From Deltaproteobacteria bacterium (lineage in GTDB: Bacteria; Desulfobacterota; Desulfobacteria; Desulfobacterales; Desulfatirhabdiaceae), in contig JAPLJE010000278.1 in NCBI GenBank assembly GCA_026388755.1, positions 1 to 8,617 on the forward strand: a stretch of 8,617 nt of DNA, given 5' to 3'. The position numbers were made by a program, and so were the translations under genes. Shown piece after piece: positions 1 to 5,880 of this stretch. Position 1 is the first letter of the stretch, and each line of letters opens with the position of its first letter. The notes beneath the pieces are model-generated. The model was not told the DNA's origin. It ran no database searches and saw nothing but the letters and a program-made list of their open reading frames with translations.

Positions 1-90
1 CATATTGTTGACAGCATTTCCTCCGGCGCCGCCAACACCGACCACTTTAATAATCGCCTGTTGTTCAGAATCCACATAGCTAAAAGACAT
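1..90 (-). CDS. ftsZ: FtsZ, N-terminal fragment (tubulin-like division GTPase)
   Basis: The first 30 codons of a gene that continues beyond the left edge. FtsZ is the tubulin-like GTPase that assembles the cytoplasmic Z-ring. The visible part starts MSFSYVDSEQQ and continues through a hydrophobic strand (AIIKVVGVGG) into GVGGAGGNAVNNM, the conserved first nucleotide-binding loop of FtsZ. The short N-terminal tail before this strand, about 11 residues, is normal. The start at ATG 90 is fixed by AAGGAGG 7 nt upstream and by position 63 nt after ftsA. Identity is firm from this motif and the ftsQ-ftsA-ftsZ order; nothing can be said of the remaining domains or the C-terminal peptide that should bind FtsA. 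Confidence 0.96.
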   Translation of the reverse strand, partial: MSFSYVDSEQQAIIKVVGVGGAGGNAVNNM

Positions 91-153
91 ACCCCATCCT
101 CCTTGCCCCCCTGTAAACTAGCACCAATTTGGCATGTTCCGTATTGTCAATTG
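91..153. other. ftsA-ftsZ intergenic region (63 nt)
   Basis: It holds the strong ftsZ Shine-Dalgarno and, next to the ftsA stop on the minus strand, a direct repeat TGACAATTGACAAT (156-143) that includes the stop codon. The second copy contains a perfect TTGACA (150-145), but no -10-like hexamer occurs at 16-18 nt (the 17-nt position reads TTGGTG), so a promoter is not supported. CCAAATTGG is a short imperfect palindrome. No terminator is seen, so ftsA and ftsZ are probably co-transcribed. Confidence 0.5.
98..104 (-). promoter_or_regulatory. Strong Shine-Dalgarno site for ftsZ
   Basis: AAGGAGG, a 7-base match to the anti-Shine-Dalgarno, lies 7 nt before the ftsZ ATG at 90. It is the strongest ribosome site in the window, which fits the known need for many more FtsZ than FtsA molecules, and it fixes the ftsZ start. 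Confidence 0.9.
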
Positions 154-1380
154 TCATATCACATCTTTAAACCATTTTTTCATCCGGTTCATGATTCGGT
201 TAAATATGTTTTTATCGCGAATCCGAAATTTCCGGGTATGCTGGTGTCTGGCGCCATACAATACCAGACCCACACCGGTTGCATACATGGGATTATTGAC
301 TACATCCACCAAGCCGCTGATTCCCATTGGCCTGCCGATTCGGGTCGGCAGGCTGAAAACCGATTCTGCGGTTTCAATCGCACCTTCCAGCATCGAAGAC
401 CCCCCGGTGATCACTAGCCCTGAGGTAATGAAGTTTTCCATCCCCGCCCGGTAGATCTCTCGCTTGATGAGCGAATACATTTCTTCCATGCGGGGTTCAA
501 GGATCTCGGCCAGAATCTGTCTTGGAAGACTTCGGGATCTTCTTCCCCCCATACCGGGAACTTCAACCATCTCTTCGGGATTGATATTGCCGGTCACACA
601 GGTACCATACTTCTTTTTGATGGCCTCAGCTTCGGAAAGGGGAGCACGCAGACCGACAGCAATATCATTGGTCAGATTGTTTCCGCCAAGGGAAAGCACA
701 AAGGTGTGACGGATGTTTTTTCCGGAAAAAATTGCCAGATCCGTAGTCCCACCGCCAATGTCCAGCAACGCCGCGCCCAGTTCTTTTTCTTCCTCGGAAA
801 GAACGGCTTCACCGGATGCCAGAGACTCCAGTACAATATCAAAGACATCCAACCCAGCCCGGTTGGCGCATTTGACAATATTATGGGCAGATGTCACAGC
901 TCCGGTGACGATGTGAATTTTGGCCTCAAGCCTGACCCCTGCCATCCCTACAGGATTTTGAATCCCGGTCTGGTCATCCACAATGAATTCCTGTGGAAGC
1001 ACATGAATGACTTCGCGATCCATGGGAATCGCAACCGCCCTTGCAGCATCGATCACCCGTTCAACATCGCTTTGACTCACCTCGGGCCCTTTAATGGCGA
1101 TAATACCTCGGCTGTTAAATCCGGTAATATGTCCGCCGGCAATACCGGCATATACCGAGGTGATTTCACAGCCAGCCATGAGTTCAGCCTCTTCAACCGC
1201 TTTCTTGATGGACTCCACAGTCGCCTCGATATTGACAACAACCCCTTTTCGTAGACCAACGGAAGGATGAGCGCCGATCCCGATAATGTTGATCTCGCTT
1301 CCGGAAACCTCCCCGACAACAGCACATATCTTGGTTGTTCCGATATCAAGGCCAACAACAATCTCTTGTTGCTTCGGCAT
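154..1380 (-). CDS. ftsA: FtsA, actin-like FtsZ membrane anchor
   Basis: Cytoplasmic ATPase of the actin/Hsp70 superfamily that tethers FtsZ filaments to the inner membrane and signals to later divisome proteins. The 408 residues are typical. Seen: phosphate-1 motif LDIGTTK (11-17), the SHS2/1C subdomain inserted at about 85-165 (residues from GHITGFNSRGIIAI to AKIHIVTG), phosphate-2 motif LDIGGGTTDL (206-215), SLGGNNLTNDIA (230-241), the adenosine-pocket motif ITGGSSMLEGA (324-334), and ATGVGLVLYG (367-376) near the end of the actin fold. After a short basic linker the C-terminus is an amphipathic helix (FNRIMNRMKKWFKDVI, 393-408), the membrane-targeting sequence. The start at ATG 1380 has AAGGAG 7 nt upstream and follows the ftsQ stop by 1 nt. 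ftsZ follows after 63 nt, the standard pairing. This pairing separates it from MreB, EutJ and PilM relatives. No defect seen. Confidence 0.98.
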   Translation of the reverse strand: MPKQQEIVVGLDIGTTKICAVVGEVSGSEINIIGIGAHPSVGLRKGVVVNIEATVESIKKAVEEAELMAGCEITSVYAGIAGGHITGFNSRGIIAIKGPEVSQSDVERVIDAARAVAIPMDREVIHVLPQEFIVDDQTGIQNPVGMAGVRLEAKIHIVTGAVTSAHNIVKCANRAGLDVFDIVLESLASGEAVLSEEEKELGAALLDIGGGTTDLAIFSGKNIRHTFVLSLGGNNLTNDIAVGLRAPLSEAEAIKKKYGTCVTGNINPEEMVEVPGMGGRRSRSLPRQILAEILEPRMEEMYSLIKREIYRAGMENFITSGLVITGGSSMLEGAIETAESVFSLPTRIGRPMGISGLVDVVNNPMYATGVGLVLYGARHQHTRKFRIRDKNIFNRIMNRMKKWFKDVI

Positions 1381-1381
1381 G

Positions 1382-2236
1382 TCAAATCTCCTTGTGGCCG
1401 TCTGAATGCGGCTCTGAAATCAGTGGATTGATAACGACACGGTTCATTTGACGCAGATCAACCCAGTCAATACCCTGGAACTGCTTATTGGTTTTAATAT
1501 AAGCAATGATTTTTTCCAGTCTCACGAACTTCTCCGAATAATCCTGATAGCCAACTTTAATGGCATTTATCCTCACGGACTGAAGGGGTCCCGCTGAATA
1601 AAGCGTAACCCCTTCTTCCCTGTCGACACGAATCAGCCTAATTCGCTGTTGGGACAGAATACAGGCTGGATTCTGTCCGATTTCCAGCAAAGACAGGACA
1701 GCGTCATAATTGGCACTTCTACGAATATCTCCCAGATCCAAATCCGAAAAATCCAGCCCTTCAATGACCGGCAATTCAACAGGATCTGTGTCCGAGAATT
1801 CCTTGAAAATTTTTCCTTCTATATTAATCAGAAATTTTCTCCCCATATCCATAATGGCTATCGGACGATGTTCCGTTATGCTAAGGACTAACTTTCCGGG
1901 AAGCTCCCGGGTAACATCAGCCTCAGCAATCCAGGGATGAGACAACAGGTATTTTCTGGCCAGCGGAAGGTTAACCAGAAGTACGTTGGTGTCGGGCCTA
2001 ATCTTGGCTGTATCCAGAATCTCCTGCACGCTCAGTCTGTTGTTTCCACTTATATTTAAAGATGTTACCTTAAAGTAAGGACTTTGTAAAATGATATCAT
2101 GGCAGAAGATGAAAAACAAACTCATTAATACAACTCCCAGCATTCCTGCCAGAATATTTAAACACGAACGCCGGAAACGGGCTCTTTTTATCCGCTGAAT
2201 CGCTGAATTCCTTCTATAACGGTTTCGCATTAACAC
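1382..2236 (-). CDS. ftsQ: FtsQ, divisome membrane protein with POTRA domain
   Basis: Bitopic inner-membrane divisome protein that recruits FtsB/FtsL and later proteins. The 284 residues show the full FtsQ/DivIB layout: a strongly basic cytoplasmic tail (1-24, many Arg/Lys), one transmembrane helix (about 26-47, LNILAGMLGVVLMSLFFIF), a periplasmic POTRA domain (about 54-124, FKVTSLNISGNNRLSVQEI through PWIAEADVTRELPGKLVLSITEHRP) and the FtsQ beta domain (about 127-270, including INIEGKIF and a late IDWVDLRQMNRVVI strand). The predicted start is GTG 2236, one nt after the murB stop, with GGAA about 6 nt upstream; ATG 2230, two codons in, is an alternative. The gene directly follows murB, with no ddl between. 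Its last codons contain the ftsA Shine-Dalgarno, and the ftsA ATG follows the TGA after 1 nt. Family membership rests on architecture and context, as FtsQ sequences diverge widely. Confidence 0.95.
   Translation of the reverse strand: MLMRNRYRRNSAIQRIKRARFRRSCLNILAGMLGVVLMSLFFIFCHDIILQSPYFKVTSLNISGNNRLSVQEILDTAKIRPDTNVLLVNLPLARKYLLSHPWIAEADVTRELPGKLVLSITEHRPIAIMDMGRKFLINIEGKIFKEFSDTDPVELPVIEGLDFSDLDLGDIRRSANYDAVLSLLEIGQNPACILSQQRIRLIRVDREEGVTLYSAGPLQSVRINAIKVGYQDYSEKFVRLEKIIAYIKTNKQFQGIDWVDLRQMNRVVINPLISEPHSDGHKEI
1388..1393 (-). promoter_or_regulatory. Shine-Dalgarno site for ftsA
   Basis: AAGGAG lies 7 nt before the ftsA ATG at 1380, inside the last codons of ftsQ. It fixes the ftsA start and means ftsA can be initiated efficiently while the ribosome finishes ftsQ. 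Confidence 0.85.
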
Positions 2237-2240
2237 ATCA
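2228..2240 (-). promoter_or_regulatory. murB-ftsQ stop-start junction with nested starts
   Basis: On the minus strand the junction reads TGATGTGTTAATG. The murB TGA (2240-2238) shares a base with an ATG (2238-2236) that codes only Met-Cys before TAA (2232-2230). That TAA shares a base with ATG 2230, in frame with ftsQ. Overlapping both is GTG 2236, also in frame with ftsQ. This supports translational coupling but leaves the exact ftsQ start open. Confidence 0.5.
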
Positions 2241-3191
2241 ATTTCCGATCACGATCACTTCCGGTTCAAGGTTCACATTAAACCGCTCAAAAACCGTATT
2301 CCGCACACTGTCCATTAGAGATAAAATATCAGCAGCAACCGCAGATCCGTCGTTAACGATAAAATTGGCATGTTTTACAGATACTGCTGCGCCACCGATT
2401 TTCAGACCCTTTAACCCGCAATGATCAATCAGCTCACCGGCTGTTTTTCCGACTAATGGGTTTTTAAAGATGCATCCGGCGCTTGGCAGCGTTGCCGGCT
2501 GCCGGCATTTCCGGTTTTTCAGAATCTCTGTGGCTTCATGCTTCAGATCCGTGGAACTGGCTCTGACGAGAGAAAACCTACCGGATATGATAATGGTTTG
2601 GTGAGAGAAAGTTTTTCCGCAGGATAGTTGCGGAAGCATCAGCTTTCGATAGGAAAAGCTCAATGCATTTCTGCCAATCATTTCCTGCAGTCCCGAAGGA
2701 TACATCACGGTTATGGACTCCAGAACATCCGATATCCAGCCCAGAGCAGTTCCAGCATTCATTCGAATGGCGCCACCCACGGTTCCAGGAATCCCAAGTG
2801 CAAAATTCATCCCTTTCAAACCCTTCCGAATGACGTGGCTGCAAAAAAGCCGCAGGCTGGTTCCGGCCATGACCGTTACCCTTGACTGAGAAGAGCTGAT
2901 GTTTTCGATAAATATCTCCGACATACACGGCTTCAGGCAGATTACAACGCCTGAAATACCGGCATCTGTTACAATCAGGTTTGTTCCGCCGCCCACGATG
3001 TGGTAGGGTATTTCTCTGTCTGCAAGTCCTAAGACCAAAGCTGATAGTTCATCTGAAGTCTTAGGCGCAACAAAGGCTTCGGCCGGCCCACCCACGCGAA
3101 ATGAGGTGTGACGAGACATCGGTTCCTCATACCGAACCCGGCTGAAGGTCACATCAGCAAGCCATCGCCTGGCATCCGCGTCAAGGAGCAT
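2238..3191 (-). CDS. murB: MurB, UDP-N-acetylenolpyruvoylglucosamine reductase
   Basis: Cytoplasmic FAD enzyme that reduces UDP-GlcNAc-enolpyruvate to UDP-MurNAc with NADPH, the step just before MurC. The 317 residues and the motif pattern fit the shorter class of MurB (about 300 aa, without the E. coli-type Tyr-loop insertion). Seen: HTSFRVGGPA (28-37), GGGTNLIV (67-74), GIPGTVGGAIRMNAG (133-147, FAD-binding core), SFSYR (178-182), PSAGCIFKNP (236-245), GGA (266-268) followed by HANFIVN (274-280), and the closing LEPEV (308-312) that carries a catalytic glutamate. In PSAGCIFKNP the position of the proton-donating serine of E. coli MurB is a cysteine (residue 240). ATG 3191 follows a GGGG element by 7 nt and lies 18 nt after murC. 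The TGA overlaps the first base of an ATG that opens a two-codon frame into ftsQ. Confidence 0.97.
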   Translation of the reverse strand: MLLDADARRWLADVTFSRVRYEEPMSRHTSFRVGGPAEAFVAPKTSDELSALVLGLADREIPYHIVGGGTNLIVTDAGISGVVICLKPCMSEIFIENISSSQSRVTVMAGTSLRLFCSHVIRKGLKGMNFALGIPGTVGGAIRMNAGTALGWISDVLESITVMYPSGLQEMIGRNALSFSYRKLMLPQLSCGKTFSHQTIIISGRFSLVRASSTDLKHEATEILKNRKCRQPATLPSAGCIFKNPLVGKTAGELIDHCGLKGLKIGGAAVSVKHANFIVNDGSAVAADILSLMDSVRNTVFERFNVNLEPEVIVIGN

Positions 3192-3209
3192 GAAATTTCC
3201 CCGAATTCT

Positions 3210-4589
3210 TCATCTGTCGTCCGTCATCTGTTTCAGAACCCCTTCTCCCACTTTCCAGACATCCCCTGCCCCCAGGGTCAAGAGCACATCCCCGGGTCTG
3301 AGAATTGACTGCAAATGCGTTGGCGCTGTCAACACATTTTCAATATAGACCACGTTTTTGTGTCCACGGGATCGAATGCGTTCGCACAAGGCCAGCGCAC
3401 TGACCCCTTCGATTTTCTTTTCGCCTGCCGGGTAAATCGGTAGGACCACCAGCACATCGCTTTGATAAAACGCCCTCGTGAAATCATCAAAAAGCGCTTG
3501 CGTCCGGCTATAGCGATGCGGCTGAAAGGCGATCACCTTTCTGCGGTCCGGCCAGCATTCTTTAAGGGCTTCCAGGGTGTTTCGAATTTCAGTGGGATGA
3601 TGTCCATAATCATCCACCACAGTGATACCTCTGGCTTCGCCCTTGATTTCAAGCCGCCGCTGCACACCTTGAAGGGTTTCAAGGGCGGTTCGGATCTTTT
3701 CAAAGGGGATGCCCAGTTCCAGTCCGACTGCCACGCTGGCGGTGGCATTGTATACATTATGAAGCCCAGGAAGATTCAAGAGAATATCGCCCAAGAATCT
3801 GCCCCGGAAATCAATGCTGAAACGGCATTTCATTCCCTGAAAAACCACATTTCTGGCTTGATAGTCCGCCTGCGAACTCATTCCGTAAGTGGTAAAACGC
3901 TTCTTGATTTCGGGAATCAAATCCTGAATGGGTTCATTATCCAGACAAAGAATTGCCAGGCCGTAAAACGGAATGCGATCAATAAAAGCCAAAAACACCG
4001 ACTTGATATGGTCCAGATCCTTGTAGAAGTCCAGATGTTCCCGATCAATATTCGTGATCACGGCAATGGTTGGGGAATACTTCAAAAAAGACCCGTCACT
4101 TTCATCTGCTTCAGCAACAATGAAATCGCCTTTTCCCAGAACCGCATTGGAACCGATGCTTTTCAGCCTGCCGCCGATCACGACCGTGGGATCCAACCCC
4201 CCCTTATCCAGAACCGATGAGATGATGGAGGTTGTTGTGGTTTTGCCGTGTGCCCCGGCAACTGCCACGCTGAATTTCAACCGCATCAATTCCGCCAGCA
4301 TTTCCGCACGGGGAATGACGGGAATGGACTCTTTTCGGGCAGCGACCACCTCAGGATTGTCGGAACTAATGGCCGATGAAACGACCACCACGTCGGCGCC
4401 CTGGATCTGCTCACCGGAATGTCCTTTGTAAACCACGCCGCCTATTTTTTTTAAATTTTCCGTGATGTCCGATGACGCGTCATCAGATCCGGAAACTTGA
4501 TAACCGATGTTCAGCAACAGTTCGGCGATACCACTCATGCCAATGCCACCGATACCAACAAAATGAATATGATATGTTTTTTGATACAT
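3210..4589 (-). CDS. murC: MurC, UDP-MurNAc:L-alanine ligase
   Basis: Cytoplasmic ATP-dependent ligase that adds the first amino acid, L-alanine, to UDP-MurNAc. The 459 residues match the usual MurC length. Motifs in order: GIGGIGMSG (12-20, UDP-MurNAc-binding Rossmann loop), SSAIS (71-75), the ATP P-loop GAHGKTTTT (112-120), GG near 139-140, EADESDGSF (160-168, metal-binding and MurC-specific), NIDREHLDFY (180-189), LPGLHNVYN (273-281), RRLE (311-314), DDYGHHPTE (326-334, diagnostic of MurC against MurD/E/F), FQPHRYSRT (355-363), PIYPAGE (384-390) and GAGD (440-443). It starts at ATG 4589, which puts the glycine loop at the expected distance from the N-terminus; only a weak GTGAG lies just upstream. 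It is separated from murG by 155 nt and from murB by 18 nt. No missing catalytic motif is seen. Confidence 0.98.
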   Translation of the reverse strand: MYQKTYHIHFVGIGGIGMSGIAELLLNIGYQVSGSDDASSDITENLKKIGGVVYKGHSGEQIQGADVVVVSSAISSDNPEVVAARKESIPVIPRAEMLAELMRLKFSVAVAGAHGKTTTTSIISSVLDKGGLDPTVVIGGRLKSIGSNAVLGKGDFIVAEADESDGSFLKYSPTIAVITNIDREHLDFYKDLDHIKSVFLAFIDRIPFYGLAILCLDNEPIQDLIPEIKKRFTTYGMSSQADYQARNVVFQGMKCRFSIDFRGRFLGDILLNLPGLHNVYNATASVAVGLELGIPFEKIRTALETLQGVQRRLEIKGEARGITVVDDYGHHPTEIRNTLEALKECWPDRRKVIAFQPHRYSRTQALFDDFTRAFYQSDVLVVLPIYPAGEKKIEGVSALALCERIRSRGHKNVVYIENVLTAPTHLQSILRPGDVLLTLGAGDVWKVGEGVLKQMTDDR

Positions 4590-4744
4590 ACACTCACATC
4601 TTTGTTACAGGTTTATCCAAAACCAGTCAGTAAGCTAAATCCATCAGACTTCCCCGATACAATGGCGCCATCCTCGTTTTACCGGCAAAAAAACACCGAC
4701 TTGTTTTCATTCCAGGCCAATAGTGACTCCATAACCCGGATCAT
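4590..4744. other. murG-murC intergenic region (155 nt)
   Basis: This is the only gap over 63 nt in the cluster. It holds a perfect 10-bp palindrome ATGGCGCCAT (4662-4671), a run of seven T on the minus strand without a convincing preceding stem, and two tandem micro-ORFs (listed separately). No good sigma-70 pair was found: candidates such as TTGTAT/TTTAGC with 17-nt spacing match each hexamer at only about half the positions. No terminator hairpin was found. A weak GTGAG sits 3 nt before the murC ATG. The region may hold an internal promoter or processing site, or be a remnant; the sequence alone does not decide. Confidence 0.5.
4627..4710 (-). other. 27-codon micro-ORF in the murG-murC gap
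   Basis: This frame starts at ATG 4710-4708, overlapping the TGA of the preceding 13-codon frame (ATGA), and ends at TGA 4629-4627, 37 nt before murC. It begins MKTSRCFFAGKTR and contains the ATGGCGCCAT palindrome within its coding stretch. It resembles no family I know, has no clear Shine-Dalgarno and no membrane segment. Expression would depend on coupling from murG. Probably chance. Confidence 0.15.
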
Positions 4745-4748
4745 TCAT
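4707..4748 (-). other. 13-codon micro-ORF overlapping the murG stop
   Basis: An ATG at 4748-4746 overlaps the murG TGA (4747-4745) as ATGA and opens a frame reading MNDPGYGVTIGLE before TGA at 4709-4707. No independent Shine-Dalgarno is evident. It is unrecognised and may be accidental. It is listed because its own stop again overlaps the next micro-ORF's ATG. Confidence 0.15.
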
Positions 4749-5875
4749 CCGATTAGCGCATAGCAGTCGTCTGTAATGGTTTTGGCAGCAAAGGGATTCC
4801 CCAGTTGTCTGGCACGAAAAGCCATTTGTTCAAGCATTTCCAGATTCGAAGCCAGAAACAGAATTCTTTCCGCCAGAGCGCTGCCGGTCAGATCGCGCTC
4901 CAGGATCATCTCAGCCGCTTGCGACTGAACCAGGCGGCTGGCATTCAATTCCTGGTGATTATCGGATGCATGGGGAAAGGGAATCAATATCGCCGGTTTC
5001 CCAACCGCCATGATTTCGGCAACAGTTGTTGCACCGGACCTGCAGATCATCAGATCCGCCTGTTGATAGCAGTCTGTCATATCCTGAAAGAATGGTTGGA
5101 CGACGCTGGAAATTCCATGACGCTGATAGGCGTCCTGAACCATTCGCAGATCCGACTGACCGGTTTGATGAATAAAATGGCAGCCGTGATCCTTAAACAG
5201 GGAAAGAGCCTGAATAATCGCCAAATTGATGGCATGCGCACCCTGGCTGCCGCCAACGATCCCAACCGTAAACGGGCGATGGATAGTGACGGTGCCGGGA
5301 GCAGGGAAAATGGATCGAACGGCACATTCCCGAATTTTTTTTCGAATCGGATTCCCGGAAAATCGGATTTTGGGGGTATGGGTTCTGAATCGGGTGTTTG
5401 GGAAAGATACATGGACACGTGCCGCCAATGGAAAAAGAATTCGATTTGTTATTCCCGGCTGAACGTTCTGTTCTTGAAGCACGATGGGGATTCGAAGTAT
5501 CCAGGCTGCAAGAATAAGGGGCCCGGAAGCATAGCTGCCTACCCCGATAACCAGATCCGGAACAAACTTGCGGAGAATTCTCAATGCTTCAATCACCCCT
5601 TTGGGAAGCCTGGAAAGGGCTCGCAGCTGATGCCAAATTCCCTTTCCTTTAATCCCTTCTGCTGTAATGCATTCCAGCCTGAATCCATGCTCTGCCAACA
5701 CCGCTCTTTCAAATGTCTTGCCCGTGCTCACAAATAGGACGGTATTCTGTGAATTTGTTTCCAGAAAGGATTCTGCGATGGCGATTGCCGGGAACAGGTG
5801 TCCACCAGTGCCACCACCAGCAATCACAATCCGCAGTTTTTTCATGTTAATGCTCATTCTTGCCAAAACAGCCAT
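4745..5875 (-). CDS. murG: MurG, lipid II synthase (UDP-GlcNAc:lipid I GlcNAc transferase)
   Basis: Peripheral inner-membrane GT28-family glycosyltransferase with a GT-B fold that adds GlcNAc to lipid I, making lipid II. Motifs, numbered from the 5875 start: GGGTGGH (20-26, lipid I-side glycine loop), GVGSYASGP (111-119), QEQN (134-137), GNPIR (174-178), GGSQGA (208-213, second glycine loop), CRSGATTVAE (278-287) and PFPHASDNHQELNA (299-312, UDP-GlcNAc pocket). Three in-frame starts are possible: ATG 5875 (376 aa), ATG 5857 (370 aa) and ATG 5845 (366 aa, MKKLRIVIAGGG). The last two give N-termini closest to usual MurG length. The longest is reported because it lies 5 nt after the ftsW stop, but its nearest AGGA is 14 nt away and the true start is unresolved. 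An 8-codon out-of-frame ORF ends in ATGA at the 5857 start. After murG comes the longest gap of the cluster. Confidence 0.96.
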   Translation of the reverse strand: MAVLARMSINMKKLRIVIAGGGTGGHLFPAIAIAESFLETNSQNTVLFVSTGKTFERAVLAEHGFRLECITAEGIKGKGIWHQLRALSRLPKGVIEALRILRKFVPDLVIGVGSYASGPLILAAWILRIPIVLQEQNVQPGITNRILFPLAARVHVSFPNTRFRTHTPKIRFSGNPIRKKIRECAVRSIFPAPGTVTIHRPFTVGIVGGSQGAHAINLAIIQALSLFKDHGCHFIHQTGQSDLRMVQDAYQRHGISSVVQPFFQDMTDCYQQADLMICRSGATTVAEIMAVGKPAILIPFPHASDNHQELNASRLVQSQAAEMILERDLTGSALAERILFLASNLEMLEQMAFRARQLGNPFAAKTITDDCYALIG

Positions 5876-5880
5876 GGCAT
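5854..5880 (-). other. 8-codon micro-ORF overlapping the murG start region
   Basis: Directly abutting the ftsW TAG stop (5883-5881) is an ATG at 5880 that is out of frame with murG. It reads MPWLFWQE and stops at TGA 5856-5854. AGGA at 5893-5890 is 9 nt upstream of this ATG, a better spacing than for the 5875 murG start. Its stop overlaps the in-frame murG ATG at 5857 as ATGA. It could be a reinitiation bridge into murG, or chance. No claim is made that the peptide has a function. Confidence 0.2.

Larger units (their letters stand above)
80..157 (-). other. 25-codon micro-ORF bridging ftsA and ftsZ
   Basis: An ATG at 157-155 overlaps the ftsA TGA (156-154) as ATGA and opens a frame starting MTIDNTEHAKLVLVYRG that runs the whole gap and ends at TAG 82-80, overlapping the first 11 nt of ftsZ in another frame. 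The frame passes over the ftsZ Shine-Dalgarno (reading Arg-Arg-Met there). It has no independent ribosome site and resembles no known family. It may be chance, or may let ribosomes leaving ftsA reach the ftsZ start. Confidence 0.2.

Noticed and set aside
145..150. Perfect TTGACA on the minus strand as a -35 of an ftsZ promoter
   Set aside because: No acceptable -10 hexamer at 16-18 nt (17-nt position reads TTGGTG). The hexamer is part of a short direct repeat near the ftsA stop.
706..1254. 182-codon plus-strand frame opposite ftsA
   Set aside because: A shadow of the FtsA coding sequence; the phosphate motifs of FtsA are in the minus frame.
3181..3213. Ten-codon frame starting in the murC stop (MKNSGKFHAP)
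   Set aside because: It overlaps the murB start and is very short. Mentioned only as part of the recurring junction pattern, not as a gene.
3462..4220. 252-codon open frame on the plus strand opposite murC
   Set aside because: Antisense to intact MurC motifs, with no domain, no ribosome site of note and no partner genes on that strand.
4681..4700. Run of T in the murG-murC gap as an intrinsic terminator
   Set aside because: No GC-rich stem precedes the T run on the minus strand, and murC onward needs transcription from somewhere upstream.
4805..5737. 310-codon open frame on the plus strand opposite murG
   Set aside because: It lies wholly antisense to MurG, whose motifs are intact. The translation has no recognisable domain and an irregular composition. 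It is an open frame created by the codon use of the real gene.
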